From Rhytidiadelphus loreus (Eukaryota; Streptophyta; Bryopsida; Hypnales; Hylocomiaceae), in the NCBI GenBank assembly GCA_947034895.1, contig OX344761.1:30020863-30084862 (forward strand): 64,000 bases of DNA, in the 5' to 3' direction. Under the pieces are notes generated by a model. The model was not told the DNA's origin. It saw only the letters and a program-made list of their open reading frames with translations, and made no database searches. The first letter of the stretch is position 1. Each line of letters begins with the position of its first letter. Shown here piece after piece: positions 19,980 to 31,350 of the stretch. The position numbers and the translations under genes were made by a program.

Positions 19980-21476
19980 ATGCCACGAACAAAGAAGGCT
20001 GCAAAGAGGAAACAAATGGAGCATGAAGGAGGTTCACACAATGAAGCAAGTAGGGACATTCCCTCTGATGCATGCAAGAGATTTTTGATCAAGTTGATCG
20101 TCAATTTCTATGAGTCGGAAACGACGATGTCACTACACAACAAATATGTTAGGTACAACGAGGAGTGCTCGCAAAAATTCAAGGCGGACATGTGGCAACT
20201 GATGATGAATGCGCTTAGCGTTCCGGAATGGCACCACAAGACGGAGAAGAAAGGCTTTCCAAAATTCTTGGAGAATAGGGTCCACGATGCATTGTGGAAT
20301 GCATCAATGGTGCTAGCAAGGTACGGCTCTCAATATCGGGAAAATGATGAGGATTTTCGTGAAGTCATTCTGAAAGCTGACTTGTTTGTTGCACGATGCA
20401 AGCCGTTTGCAAAGAGCCGTAACAGACGAGGATCTTTGGGTTGGTGGAATAGCACTGATGGAGTGGCTGAACTGGATCGGGGCAGACAACACCTCATAGC
20501 ACTTCCCGACACAGCACGAGTAATCGCTCAAGACCAAAAAACCATGAAGGGTAGATATGCAACAATTCGTAGGGTTCGAATTGAAGGGTGTCTAGGGATA
20601 GCTACATTTTGGGAGTTTGCAGCAAAGCTATTCAATCAACACCGCACACAACCTCATCTTGCGAGATTGGAACACCAGAACGAGTCAATGGCAGTGCGGA
20701 TTCCACATCCTGGAGTTATACGGTTTGCTGCAGTTCATGGAACAACAAATGAAGGGTATTCGTATTGGTGGAATGGCGGAACACTACGGCACATGATGCA
20801 CTTGGATAATGATTATCCAGACAACATTGCCATTCGGTTGCACTATTCGAGGCCAACAGAGGTAGAGTTGATTGAAGCTTACCGTCTTGGACGATTTAGG
20901 AAGAAGCGCACGCAACTTGCATGGGCATTATTGCACATCATGAATGCGGTGCACATTTTTGGACATCTTCACAATGACATCTCTCCAGACAACATAATGT
21001 TTCACTTTCCTGAAGACGAGTCATGCGTGTACATTGGAGTCTGCGATTGGGGCATGACTACCGTAGCTTCTGAACCAATGAAGTCTTTGTACACGTTTAC
21101 ATGTGCGAGGGACATGGAGGAGGCTTTGAGAAAGAGGTGGTGGGTGGACCCGAAGATTGCATATGTGCACAAAAGAGATGCAGATGGGTCAATCATTCCA
21201 AATCTATCATGTGCATCAGAAGAATATGCGGTTTGTAAACTCGCTCAACGCATCAATAAGGATTGCATGTCTGAAGAATACTACAAGTTGCATCGGGAAT
21301 CAGCTGAACTGACGAAGTTGAGTCACCACGTTTTGGCCCTTATGTTTCACTCATACATGGAGCGGCCTTGCAGTGAAGGTTCGAATTACCGTGGCGGTTT
21401 GTCTCACATCATCAATTTCTTTTCCGGTCGGTGCAATTGGCCTGTGCCGGATGAGCACTTTCGCCATTCATATTAG
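19980..21476 (+). CDS. protein-kinase-like protein carried by the giant hAT element
   Basis: A 498-residue protein from the ATG at 19980 (MPRTKKAAKRKQ, basic and probably nuclear). The frame is open 98 codons upstream, but that part lies in the promoter cluster. Residues 191-360 read as a kinase fold. There is a glycine-loop-like GRYATIRRVRIEG and a candidate VAIK lysine in FAAKLF (K216). HPGVIRFAAVHG and GGTLRHMM correspond to the beta4-hinge region. The catalytic loop is HNDISPDN (D333, N338, where HRD is usual), and DWG (D356) replaces DFG. H-x-D-I-S-P-x-N loops occur in kinase-like families outside the main eukaryotic set, such as fungal FunK1-type proteins. Lysine, loop Asp/Asn and DxG Asp are all present, so catalysis is possible. 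The ~185-residue N-terminal part has no match I know. The substrate is unknown; phosphorylating transposase or chromatin proteins is a guess. Confidence 0.75.
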   Translation: MPRTKKAAKRKQMEHEGGSHNEASRDIPSDACKRFLIKLIVNFYESETTMSLHNKYVRYNEECSQKFKADMWQLMMNALSVPEWHHKTEKKGFPKFLENRVHDALWNASMVLARYGSQYRENDEDFREVILKADLFVARCKPFAKSRNRRGSLGWWNSTDGVAELDRGRQHLIALPDTARVIAQDQKTMKGRYATIRRVRIEGCLGIATFWEFAAKLFNQHRTQPHLARLEHQNESMAVRIPHPGVIRFAAVHGTTNEGYSYWWNGGTLRHMMHLDNDYPDNIAIRLHYSRPTEVELIEAYRLGRFRKKRTQLAWALLHIMNAVHIFGHLHNDISPDNIMFHFPEDESCVYIGVCDWGMTTVASEPMKSLYTFTCARDMEEALRKRWWVDPKIAYVHKRDADGSIIPNLSCASEEYAVCKLAQRINKDCMSEEYYKLHRESAELTKLSHHVLALMFHSYMERPCSEGSNYRGGLSHIINFFSGRCNWPVPDEHFRHSY

Positions 21477-23040
21477 TAGTTCAACGTACTTTATAGTAGC
21501 ATAGAACTATAGAGGTATGTAGTAAATATAGAATGAGGATGTACGCGTGCACACTATATAGTGCCTAATTATGCAATGTCAATGTATGACCATATATGTG
21601 GAATATGATAATTATATATTTTGAAAGTTCGGTGTATTTGAGTAAGTAATGCTTATGATTTTTTGTCACATGAAACTATGAAAGATACATATGACTTGAA
21701 TGAAAAAGGCACTACTTGTTGTTGTTGAATGCTGAGGTAGCAATTAGCAAAGGTGTGTGGAGATTGTTTTCATTTTAAGCTTTGTAAACCCCATCGTCCA
21801 AGCAGCTTCAAACTTCAGAAGGTCATAGGAATCTCAGATTTTGAAATTTTCCCAAACAAAAATTTCTTGCTTGTCAAATATAAGTATGCCTTTGTATCCA
21901 TCGTTCGGATTTTCAAAATCTCAAAGTATGTGGTGGGAAAACTGATTCAAAGATGACTTAGTGCATTGTCAATATTTGGGACATTGTGGCATAATGGCAT
22001 TGCAAAAAAATTTTGGAGGTGTTAGGTGTGTTGGATTTCTTTGAAAATTGGTATGCATATGCCCAACTTCAATACCTACAAGAAATTTTTTTAATTTTAT
22101 GGTGTGTAGTGCAAAAAAATTGAGCATGAGGCGGTCAAAGGCATCTGAAATTCTGGGGCATAGTGAAAAAAAAAAAAAAAAAGACTTTGAATGCAAATAT
22201 CTCTTTATCCGTACGGTGAAAACTCCCAAAAAGTTTACCACACCCTCTCATACAAGTTCACTTCAAGATCTTACGGTTACATTTTCAAAGAAAACATTTT
22301 CACAACATCGTGAATGATTGCAACTGGAATGGCATTTTTCAGTGATTTTGGACCCAAAAAATGGCTCGGTCCTTTAGGGCCTAAGAAAGAAATGGTTAGA
22401 ATAAAAATGCGTTGAATTCTACAGTTGGGAACAATACAGAATTTTTAAGAATTTTAATTTTTTCCGAAGTCAAATTACTTTCATGAGTTCAAATGGGGAT
22501 TCTTTCAGTACTCCCTAAAGTACAAGAATGGGTTAATTTTTGGGCCTAAATCCTTGTTAATTAAAAAAATGACATTTCTATAAAACCCTAAAAAAATAGT
22601 ACCATCGTGCATTTCGACGCTATTTAGTATTTAGACCTTGACCCTTTTTCTTTTTCTTTTTGTTAGAATAATTTCCATGACCGTCAATAGGGACCTTAAA
22701 CAAAACTTATTGTATACCGAAGTTCAATAATGGGTTCTATTTCTTTTCATAGCTCATTTGAACCCCTAAAGGACAAAGCGTCCCTTCCGTTGACAAATGG
22801 ATTTCAGGTTGATACCTATGGGCTGAATTTGTCTCCTGATTTTCTTAAATTTCTTTTTAAGATAGAAAAATGGAAAACCTTTGTGAAAATATAATTTTTT
22901 TCTCAATCGGTACCCCTCTACAAAAGTTATGCCCATGTAACTCAAAACTTGGGAGATCGGGCAACACAAAGATTTTTCAGAATTAAAATTTTTTATTTCT
23001 AAATTTTTTTAACTCATACATTATACTTTTGTCAAGGAAA
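21477..23040. other. right-hand spacer of the giant element, repeat-rich
   Basis: No gene. It contains fragments typical of the TTAA-flanked family: CCTTTAGGGCCTAAG near 22371, AACCCCTAAAGGAC near 22750, and the recurring core AAAATATAATTTTTTTCTCAATCGG near 22888-22915. Nested or decayed small elements are likely, but I could not pair their ends. Confidence 0.4.
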
Positions 23041-23049
23041 AGGGCTGGA

Positions 23050-23338
23050 TTAAACCACGCCGTCAGATCAGGCCGTCGGATCGGATGTGGCCATCCGATC
23101 AGACCGTCGGAAGAGGATATCCGATCAGCCCGTCCGATAAGGCCGTCGGATCAGACCTGGCCGTCGGAAGACCATACCCGATCGGACCGTTCGATTAGGC
23201 CGTCGGATCGAACCTGGCCGTCGGATCGGGAGTGGCCGTCCGATCGGCCAGGCCGTCGAAAGGTAACTTTTTATTTACCCTAGGTAAAAAACAGAAAAAC
23301 TGGACGTCCGGGGGGGTCCGGACGTCCTGGTAACCCTA
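23050..23338. promoter_or_regulatory. right-end motif cluster and terminus of the giant hAT
   Basis: A dense run of GGCCGTCGGATC, GGCCGTCCGATC and related units (23050-23265) is followed by GGACGTCC, then GTCCGGACGTCC (23316-23327) and the terminus GGTAACCCTA. It mirrors the left-end cluster and is the likely transposase-binding region. Confidence 0.6.
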
Positions 23339-23346
23339 AATGCTAC
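23339..23346. repeat. 8-bp target-site duplication, right copy
   Basis: AATGCTAC, identical to 5396-5403. Confidence 0.8.
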
Positions 23347-24704
23347 GAAATAAAGTACATGCACATCTCCTTGGCGAGAGCTTTCCAAAGGTACCAATAC
23401 GCTCATCTCCCTAGAACCTTGAGTAATTCTAAGATAATTTTGATTGATTATATATAAAAAATATATAATTCTTTTGAATAAGTTTAAAATTTTATTTTAT
23501 TGTTTTGTGTTTTTTTTAATTGGCCAATAACTTTTTTACCGGGCACCAATTGAAATAGAAATTAAATTCCTATGAAGCTAAGATGTTGTATATCTTCTGA
23601 AAAAAATTCAAAAAAATTTATCTAAAAATTGAGGTGAATGGAACTTGCCTAAAATTGTTTTTGTTCCTAAGGGAACTATGGGACTATAGGGGTTCAATAA
23701 ATTTAGAAAACACTAAAGAGAAGTATAGAGAATAAATCTCATGAACACTCTTTAAAAATGTAAAAAATAAATCTATAAGACACTTTAGATTTATTTAGAG
23801 AATGAAACCATGAATGAAACCACTCCATGTGTATTATAAAAAAAATAGTGTACTCTTTTGTCGTTGCCACATCCAAAATAAAAATAAAAGTAATTTTTAA
23901 AAATTTAAAAATTCAATGAATTTTGCATTGTAGATCCAATCTTCATGAAACAAAGCCCATGCACTCTTTCTAGCTTAGGCCTTTCCAATGGTATAAAGAA
24001 TGCAATCAAGGGATGTACAATCTACAAGATTTCAACATATCAAACAAAACAAAGAAGCAACCTAACTTCATAGATGGATGGACTTTATTATGTTTAGGGT
24101 ATGTTATTTTTATTACATTTTAAATATAGATTTAATGAGCATTAAATAATTTTGGAGTAAATGTGTACATTCAAGACATTTTACTTTGTGAATGATCACG
24201 GTAGCTCCAATTCAACAAATAAATGTCAATAGCTAGAAATGAAGATCTTGAACGTCTAAAGTCCTAGAGTAGTTTTTTTGTCCAAAAACACTCAAAAGTT
24301 CTATTTCTATTGCTTTCACCCCAAAAAACAGATAAATTGAATTTCTTTAAATTTCTTTTTGTTTTTTTACTTGACTTCTTAGATCATGTGGTATTCATTT
24401 CATAAAGTTTGATCATGTAGATTGAAAGAAATTAGTATTTAAAGTTGGAGAAGAAGTTTTTTTTAACATTGTCTTGCAATTGTACAATGCATGACTTTGA
24501 TTGGCATTTGAGGAATTTTTTTGCACTACAGACTTTGAATTTAGGAGAAAAATTACAAAATATAAAAACTTGATTTTCATTTTTTAAAATTGTTAAATAG
24601 ATGTAGGTTTAAGATTTTACTTAAAACTAAATTGTTAATAGCTCTAAAATGATATTGAAACACAATAATTCCAATGTTCACAGACATTTTTCTAGCAAGC
24701 ATTT
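23347..24704. other. AT-rich intergenic DNA
   Basis: No gene seen. About 23510-23600 (AACTTTTTTACCGGGCACCAATTG) matches the repeat core shared by the TTAA-flanked elements. Confidence 0.4.
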
Positions 24705-24708
24705 TTAA

Positions 24709-25150
24709 CCCTTTGACCCTTTCAAACTATTTTCTTAGAAAAATTGTGAAAATTGCACTCAAAATGAATCCTATAAATTATTTTTTGAAGAAAATGCTTA
24801 AATTGCTTAAAAAACAAGATTGTCCATCACTTTCTCATTACTTGTCCAAATAGAAGGAATTGAAGGTTCACATGTAGAAAGAAAATATAGTGTGTGAGAA
24901 AAAAAAACTTAAAATTTTTATTTTGACTTTTCGTGGGTTTTTTTGTCATGCTTGCTGACCTATATTTTTGGCTTATTGTGCCATAACTTTTGCTATTGGG
25001 CACCATTTGAAATAAACTTTGTATTCTCACAAAGCTTATATATTTTTCTAACTCCAATTTTTTTTAGGAAAATTACAATGAATATTGGCCCCATATGAGC
25101 CTATCCGCAATCGCATTTTGGCTCTTGTAGGGTGAGTGGGACCTTAAAGG
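24709..25150. mobile_element. 442-bp TTAA-flanked element
   Basis: TTAA at 24705-24708 and 25151-25154. Ends CCCTTTGACCC and, inverted, CCTTTAAGGTCCC. The internal core GCCATAACTTTTGCTATTGG (about 24980) recurs in other members. The terminal match is only moderate. Confidence 0.45.
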
Positions 25151-25364
25151 TTAAGAAAGTAAAAGATGCAATTAATTTTAAATGATTAGAAAATGTAAAA
25201 GATTTCTTAAATACAAAAGATGTCCACTATATAAACTTTGGTTAATTGTTGGTTAAAAAACATATTTTCAATTGCCTCATTCATTTCAATCTCCTTTTTA
25301 ACATTTCTAAACTCATCTAATCTTCAAATTTTTTTTCCTTTATTTATAATTTTGTTTTTCTCTA

Positions 25365-28300
25365 ATGGATCGACAACGTGATTGCTCACTTGATTGACAA
25401 GTACGTTGTGAATGTCGTAAGTGTAGGCAATTTACTGTACGCAATATTGCAATTGGTTACAAAATGATTGATCATAAGACTGAACAAGCTCATCAAAAGG
25501 ATTGAAGAACAATTACAAGAAGAAATGAATATGCAGGCAACTGGATCAATAGAAAGTAATTTTGCTATTGATGATGACTTATCAATGCCAAAAGATGTTG
25601 AACTAGAAAAGGAAAGTGCCTTTGCAAGCCTCCATGAATGTTGAAGGAGAACTTAGTCAGATGATTGCCTTGATCATCTAAAAGAAGTATTGAAAACAAA
25701 GTCATAAAGGTGCAAGAAGTATGGAATAGCAAAGGAATACCCTTAGAATTATTTGGACACCTTCTGAACAATGACAATTAAGTTGACTTTAAGTAAATAT
25801 CAAGATGGACTTGGCACACTTTTAAGAAAGATGCCTCTACATTGGACAGGTAGTCTTGAAGGTCCATCTTCAACATTGTCATCTTTCAAACGTTTGATAA
25901 GTTTGTATAAAAGATGGGGGCTTGTGGAGCCAAACTAATGGCCCCGGCCGATGGCGGATGTGTTTGGGCACCAAGGACTACATTCATGAGCCTAAAATTT
26001 TACCCCCAACAGAAGAAGATACATATAATGGAAGCATCTTTATATACAATGTTCATGTCTTCCTCCAAGAGACAAACGTACGTGCATAAATTGTGCAATA
26101 AGTTGTACACATTGTGGAAAAACAAGGCCTCAAATGATTGCATTTAACAATCTTTCAATTTCAAAGCCATTGTCATCCGTCATGGAATCCAAAACCTTGT
26201 GCTACAAAATGTTAACAATGTGGTGGAATCGACATAGATGGTTGACAACAAATAAAATTCCTAAATGAATTTCACAGTTATGGAATGGCAAAAAGGTTAG
26301 AGAATACCAAAAAATTTGGAATCCACAAAGCAAATGGAAAATTGCCAATAAGATGTCAGAATGATGAGTGCCAAATGTTATATTTTTCATTTCCAAAAAA
26401 AAGTGATGAACTACTTTCAAGATAGAATAATGAAAGTGGATATTATAACTTCATTTGTTGAAACTTGAAAGTGTAAAAATGTTATAAAAGCACTGAAAGT
26501 CTTAGAAATGGGGATCCTTGTAATATAGCTGTAGGAGCACATTGGGATGGATTCAATGTCTCGGGTAAGAAGAAACAAGGTTGTTTGGCTATGGAAATTA
26601 GTGTTTTGAATGTAGGAATTTCATCTTATATATTACTACTACATATTATTCATTTTGTTGGGAGGTCGTGAGTCCTATATTGTCAAACGAATGAAAAAAA
26701 TATTTATACTTTCATTCAACCATTTGTTGAAGAATTTGAGAGTTTGTTCGTGCAGGGTATTAATTGTCGATACAATTATCCAAGTTGACGTATTAGTAGC
26801 ATTCTTCCAAACCCAAGAACCCCAATGATAAGGCTTATATTGATGTTACTCACCGGCGATCATCCAGCATAATGTAAAATCTCCAATTTGAAATCTTCAG
26901 GATGTAGGAGATGCAAAATGGATTCGACACTTAACTTATATGGACAATACGTTTATGGAAACAATGCAATGCAAGTGCAATATCCACTTGCAAGACAAAG
27001 TGCTTCACAACTTCATGCAAATGTTCACCGTTGGCAAATATTAAAAAATGACACAAATGCAAGAACACAACATAGTATGGAATCTGGAATATCAAGTAAT
27101 TCCAAATTATGGCATTTGTATCATCTTTATAGGTTTGACTTGTCACGTGACTTGGTCTTTGACAAGATGTCCATCACTGGCCTAAACTTATTCAAAAACT
27201 ATACCATGACTTTATTCCATGAGATTGAAGGATATCAAAATAAACGTACTTTAATAGAGACGGTTATGTCATGTTGTAATTTTGTAAACGAGGCTTGTAC
27301 ATTTGAACTAAAACAAGGGAAATGGCCTTATGACCCTGTTAATGACCATGGGAGATATACTGCTGAAGAACATTTTGTTCTATGGATGTTACCCATCATA
27401 TTCAACAAGTTAGATGGTAAATTCTCTGAAGAATGGTGTTTGGTAGGACGCTTACTTGTAGACATTGGGCATTACTTCTTTCTTTGCACTAGAAGTGAAG
27501 GATGGACCTACATGTTGTTCAGCTACTTTTTCAGAAATGGCACATACATTCAAAAGCACTCAATGGCCCAAATGGAAGGCCATTAGAACATGTAGCAAGA
27601 GCAGGTCACATTCTAGAAGTTGTGAGGCGGTTCGGCTACTCAAATGTCTTTAAGTGCTTTCCGTTTAAGCAAGAGGTTCAAAAATATCAAAACATCAAGA
27701 TGAACCAAAAATCAGTGGAAGCAACATTTATAAAGTCATTAGATGGGATTTGGCCCATCTAGAGGGCCATGAATTCCCGATTGCAGGGCGCGCCAACGCA
27801 ACAGTATGACGTGGCGAAGCGACTGCCACATCTGACTCATTGGAGAAAAGAAAAGAAAAACTTACTTCCATTTTTTCATTTCAGAAGCAAATCTTGTTTT
27901 TGGTAATCAACACTCGACGCTCCCTCGCTGCATTGGAAACAAGTTCAAGAATGGGCCTGAAACGGCCCTCCAGTGCAATTGAAAAACATCTAATGATTGT
28001 TCATGTAGATTGTTTCAAAAGGTAAAAATTTGTTTGCAAGTTGAAGGTGATGGATTGGAAAGCACTGAAAGAGCATTGGCCCAAGTGCATGATGTAATGA
28101 TGTTTCTAGAAGGTACAATTGACAACCACAAAGACGGTCATTAGAGGAGATTTTAGCCTTAAAGAAGACCGTAAGTTATCATTAGGAACCTCCCATCCGC
28201 TAGTGGTACTTCTTCATAAAAGGTGTATGGGAAGAATTATATATAAAACTGGTGATGAAGTAGTTGTGGTGAATGATGAGGTACATGGAACCCATATAAA

Positions 28301-28535
28301 GGTAGAATAAGAGAAATTTCTAGTCATGAGCATAATGGGCACATAGAAGTGTATTTTTAGTAGACTATAACCAACATTATCCACAAATAGTGAATGGAAT
28401 ACAAATGGATAAGGTCGATCCAATCATTGGCATAAATTTAATCAAGAATGATTTATTTGTTGAATTTGACAACACATGCATGAGACCTATGTATTGCATT
28501 ATGTACAAGTTTATGTGCATAAAAAATCCAAAATA
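25365..28535 (+). pseudogene. decayed TNP2-type transposase (CACTA-like)
   Basis: Protein-like sequence runs through several plus-strand frames with many stops and shifts. Near 25395 a Cys-rich start (CECRKCRQFTVR) resembles the N-terminus of plant TNP2-like proteins. Around 26820-26910, LTGDHPA...CKISNLKSSGCRRCK matches the conserved block before the cysteine cluster of the tnp2 family (Pfam Transposase_21). The longest open piece (26888-27586) contains SGISSNSKLWHLYHLYRFDL and LSRDLVFDKMSITGL, the S.lw.L...D.MH-type region. Further remnants, SSGCR-downstream and GDEVVVVNDEVHG near 28240-28290, suggest the C-terminal half. It is clearly inactive. Element ends were not found. Confidence 0.55.
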
Positions 28536-30960
28536 AGGCCGAAACCAAAATCTAGCATATGAAGTGCAAGACCTTAGGAGATGAGATAAATTAATAAGCA
28601 TGTAAGGTAGTATTGCTATGGCTTGAGAATAATGTATTTTTGAACCTATTACGTTAAGAGAAATTTTATTTTTGGCCAGTGTTGGATGCTTGCTAATGCA
28701 TTCTCAATTATATAGAAATAGTTTGTAATTGTACAAAAGGTTTAGTATTAGTTAAATGTGGATGGAAAGTTATACTTTCCTATTGACATTTTTTTGGAAG
28801 CCTAAATTTTTTGAAACCTATGACCAAAATTACCTTGAAGGGTTAACTAATCATGTTTAATATTATAAAACGTTGTAAAGTGAATTTTGCTTTGCTTTTG
28901 TGTTTTAACCTTTTGAAGACCAAACAATGTATACATATTAGAGTTGTGTTATAAATTTTTTGATGAATAACAAAAATGAAAATCATACACAAGTCATAGT
29001 GGTGAACGTGTATAGATAACATTTATTTGGTAGGACTCTTTTTCCTTTTAAGTTTTAAAATTGTAATTTGAAGGTTTTCTTTTGAAATTAATTTTGAATC
29101 TGTTTTGTAAAATTTTTAGAGGTCCTAAGCATAGCATATTCAAAATGAAGAAGTTATCTAATGCAATACCTTGTTCACAAATATCATCTTAATAAGTGAA
29201 TCATCTATACTTAAACATAAAACTATGTAGAGTCATGTATGAAGTAAATTTGTAATGGATGCCTTAAAAAAATTTATACAAAATTAGGAGAATACCCTAT
29301 TCATGGATATTCCAAAGTAAATGAATTAGATTCTTGGATCAAAAGTTATCTTGCTTGAATAAATCCAAGGTGATTGAACAATTTTGGCATCTTCATTTCC
29401 TTTAGGAATTCAATATTTAGATAAATTTTTAAATGATTTAGTATGTGATTTTATTGAAAAAAATTACAATTTAGTACAAGAATATCATTCTAAAAGGACT
29501 TGAACTCTCCAAAGAACACGGAGGTACATTGGTAAAATAATATTTTCTTCACAAGACGAATACTATCATTATAAAATATTTAGTATTAGAGTTCTTGAGA
29601 TTTTTCCTACATATTCCAAATGTTTACCTTTTTCTAAGTTTTTTACCTTTTAACCATTTCATTTCAAATAACAAATACACTCATTTCAAAAGAAACAATC
29701 AAAAATTGCCAAAAATTGTTAGGCACATTTGTTCCTAGATACACATTCTCTCATGATTGGATTGCAAGGTCATATAGATTGTAGGGTAAGCTAGAATTTT
29801 TACTTTTTTTTTTACTTTTCTATGAGTATATTGACCTAAAAAAATTTAGAATTCAATAGTGGAAGCACATTAATTCATGTAGAGCTATAAAGCTCAAAGT
29901 TTGTTGATCTTATTAGGAAGAATGAAAAATAATAAAAGATTGATTTCAAGTACTATAATCTTTCAATCCATGGGATAAAATGGTATACAATTTTTTCCAT
30001 ACATTTCTATAATAATGTATTGAAGTTTTGTATAGTACTAATTCAATAAATAGAGTTTTTATTTTCAAATTTGGGAAATGCACTTAGTCCCTAAAAGACT
30101 AAACAACGGGTTTTTTTTTGGGCAATATAGGAATTTTGGGTAGGTCATCAAAAAAGGAATTTTCATTTTTTCTACGTTGAAATTTTCACACATGATTGTT
30201 GTCGAGTAGTTGAAAGGTGCAACAACTTTTGTAACTTTTGACTATATGGTTAAAAAGGTATTGTACGATATGTAGATTCTTTTTCAACTTGAGCAACCCA
30301 AGGGACTCAAAAAACCCAATGTTTTTGAAAAAAATAATTTAATATTGTTTTTTTAGATTTTTGTGTATGTAGAAAGCTTTGGATTGATCATTCCATTTCA
30401 ATTAATGAGATGAAAGTTAGTTGTGATGAATTTTAGTTTGTAGGCAGTGATGGAATCTCCACTTTAATTAAAAAAAATACAAAAACTTTTGTTCACTAAA
30501 TGTTCTAAAAGTAAAAATAAAATTTAGAAGATCGTGTATATTGTTTATTACAACATTACAACCATTAGACATGGTATTTTCCTAATCCCATATCTAAATT
30601 TGTATGAATTTAGTATTTCAAATCATTCTCTACTCTTTTCTACTTACTTTTTTTTTCCAACCATGAGTATGAATTTTTTTTGGAATTTTAATAAATATAA
30701 TCCCAACTAATTTCTTCACCATATTATGAATTATGATTAAAAAATTTAATTTTTTTTACGTTTCTTTAGAAATTCAAAGGAATTAAAAAAAAAATTCCAA
30801 TTTTTTTTGAAAATTTTATGACTTGTAGCACACATACCGGTATGACTCAAGTCTTCTCAGTTCAGTGACGAAAAATTGGACACTTCAAATTTTATGTGAA
30901 GGGCAGGTGAAAGATACTGCATAAATTAATTTCCAAACAATCATACAGTATAGAAAACAC
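28536..30960. other. AT-rich intergenic DNA with diffuse repeat remnants
   Basis: No gene seen. Ends resembling the TTAA-flanked family occur singly (GAAGGG followed by TTAA at 28843-28846; TTAA then CCTTTTGAAGACC near 28896), but I could not pair them with confidence. About 30180-30250 resembles the interior of the 59641-60311 element in the opposite orientation. Confidence 0.4.
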
Positions 30961-31350
30961 GCCCCTCGTATTCTTCATAGTTCAAGTGTGGTTAGATTTG
31001 GGGAGTCATGCTCGGCGGGGGTATTTTCGTGTTTTTAATAGTTCGCTGTTTTCGTGACAATGGCTGAGAAGCAATGGTGGTTGTGATTTGAGAGAGTGGT
31101 TTGAGAAAGTGGTTTGAAGGCATGTGTGCAGTTTTTGAGGATATGGAAGCTGAATGTTGGTGCTCATACTTCCATTTGACTGTGACTTTGTTGGAGTGAT
31201 GGTCGGCGGGAGGGTTTTCGTTTTTCTTTTGGAATTGTTTGCTTGGTTGGACAAGAGGCTGAGGTGCAATCATGGTTGTTCTGTGCAGAAGGTGATTTGA
31301 GATAGTGAGTTTGAGAAAGTGTGTTTTGAAGATTTGGTGGAGCGCCAGCC

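Larger units (their letters stand above)
5404..23338. mobile_element. giant (17.9 kb) hAT transposon carrying accessory genes
   Basis: The left end reads TAGGGTTGAC and the right end, reverse-complemented, TAGGGTTACC: 8 of 10 terminal bases match. TAGGG/CAGGG is a common hAT terminus (Ac-type). An exact 8-bp duplication flanks the pair. Both subterminal regions contain GGACGTCCGGAC (5452-5463; inverted at 23316-23327). Inside are a full DUF659/hAT transposase with its catalytic acidic residues and four further long ORFs. GC-rich GTCGGA/GTCCGA clusters occur at both ends and before each transcription unit, and nowhere else in the window at that density. Typical plant hAT elements are 2-5 kb, so this is unusually large. 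It also contains later insertions (for example 18973-19525). A chance pairing of two unrelated ends is unlikely given TSD, termini, subterminal motif and transposase together. A second copy or an empty site would settle it. Confidence 0.8.

Noticed and set aside
26888..27586. 232-residue ORF as a functional gene
   Set aside because: It is the longest open piece of a TNP2-type pseudogene; matching sequence continues on both sides through stops and frame changes.
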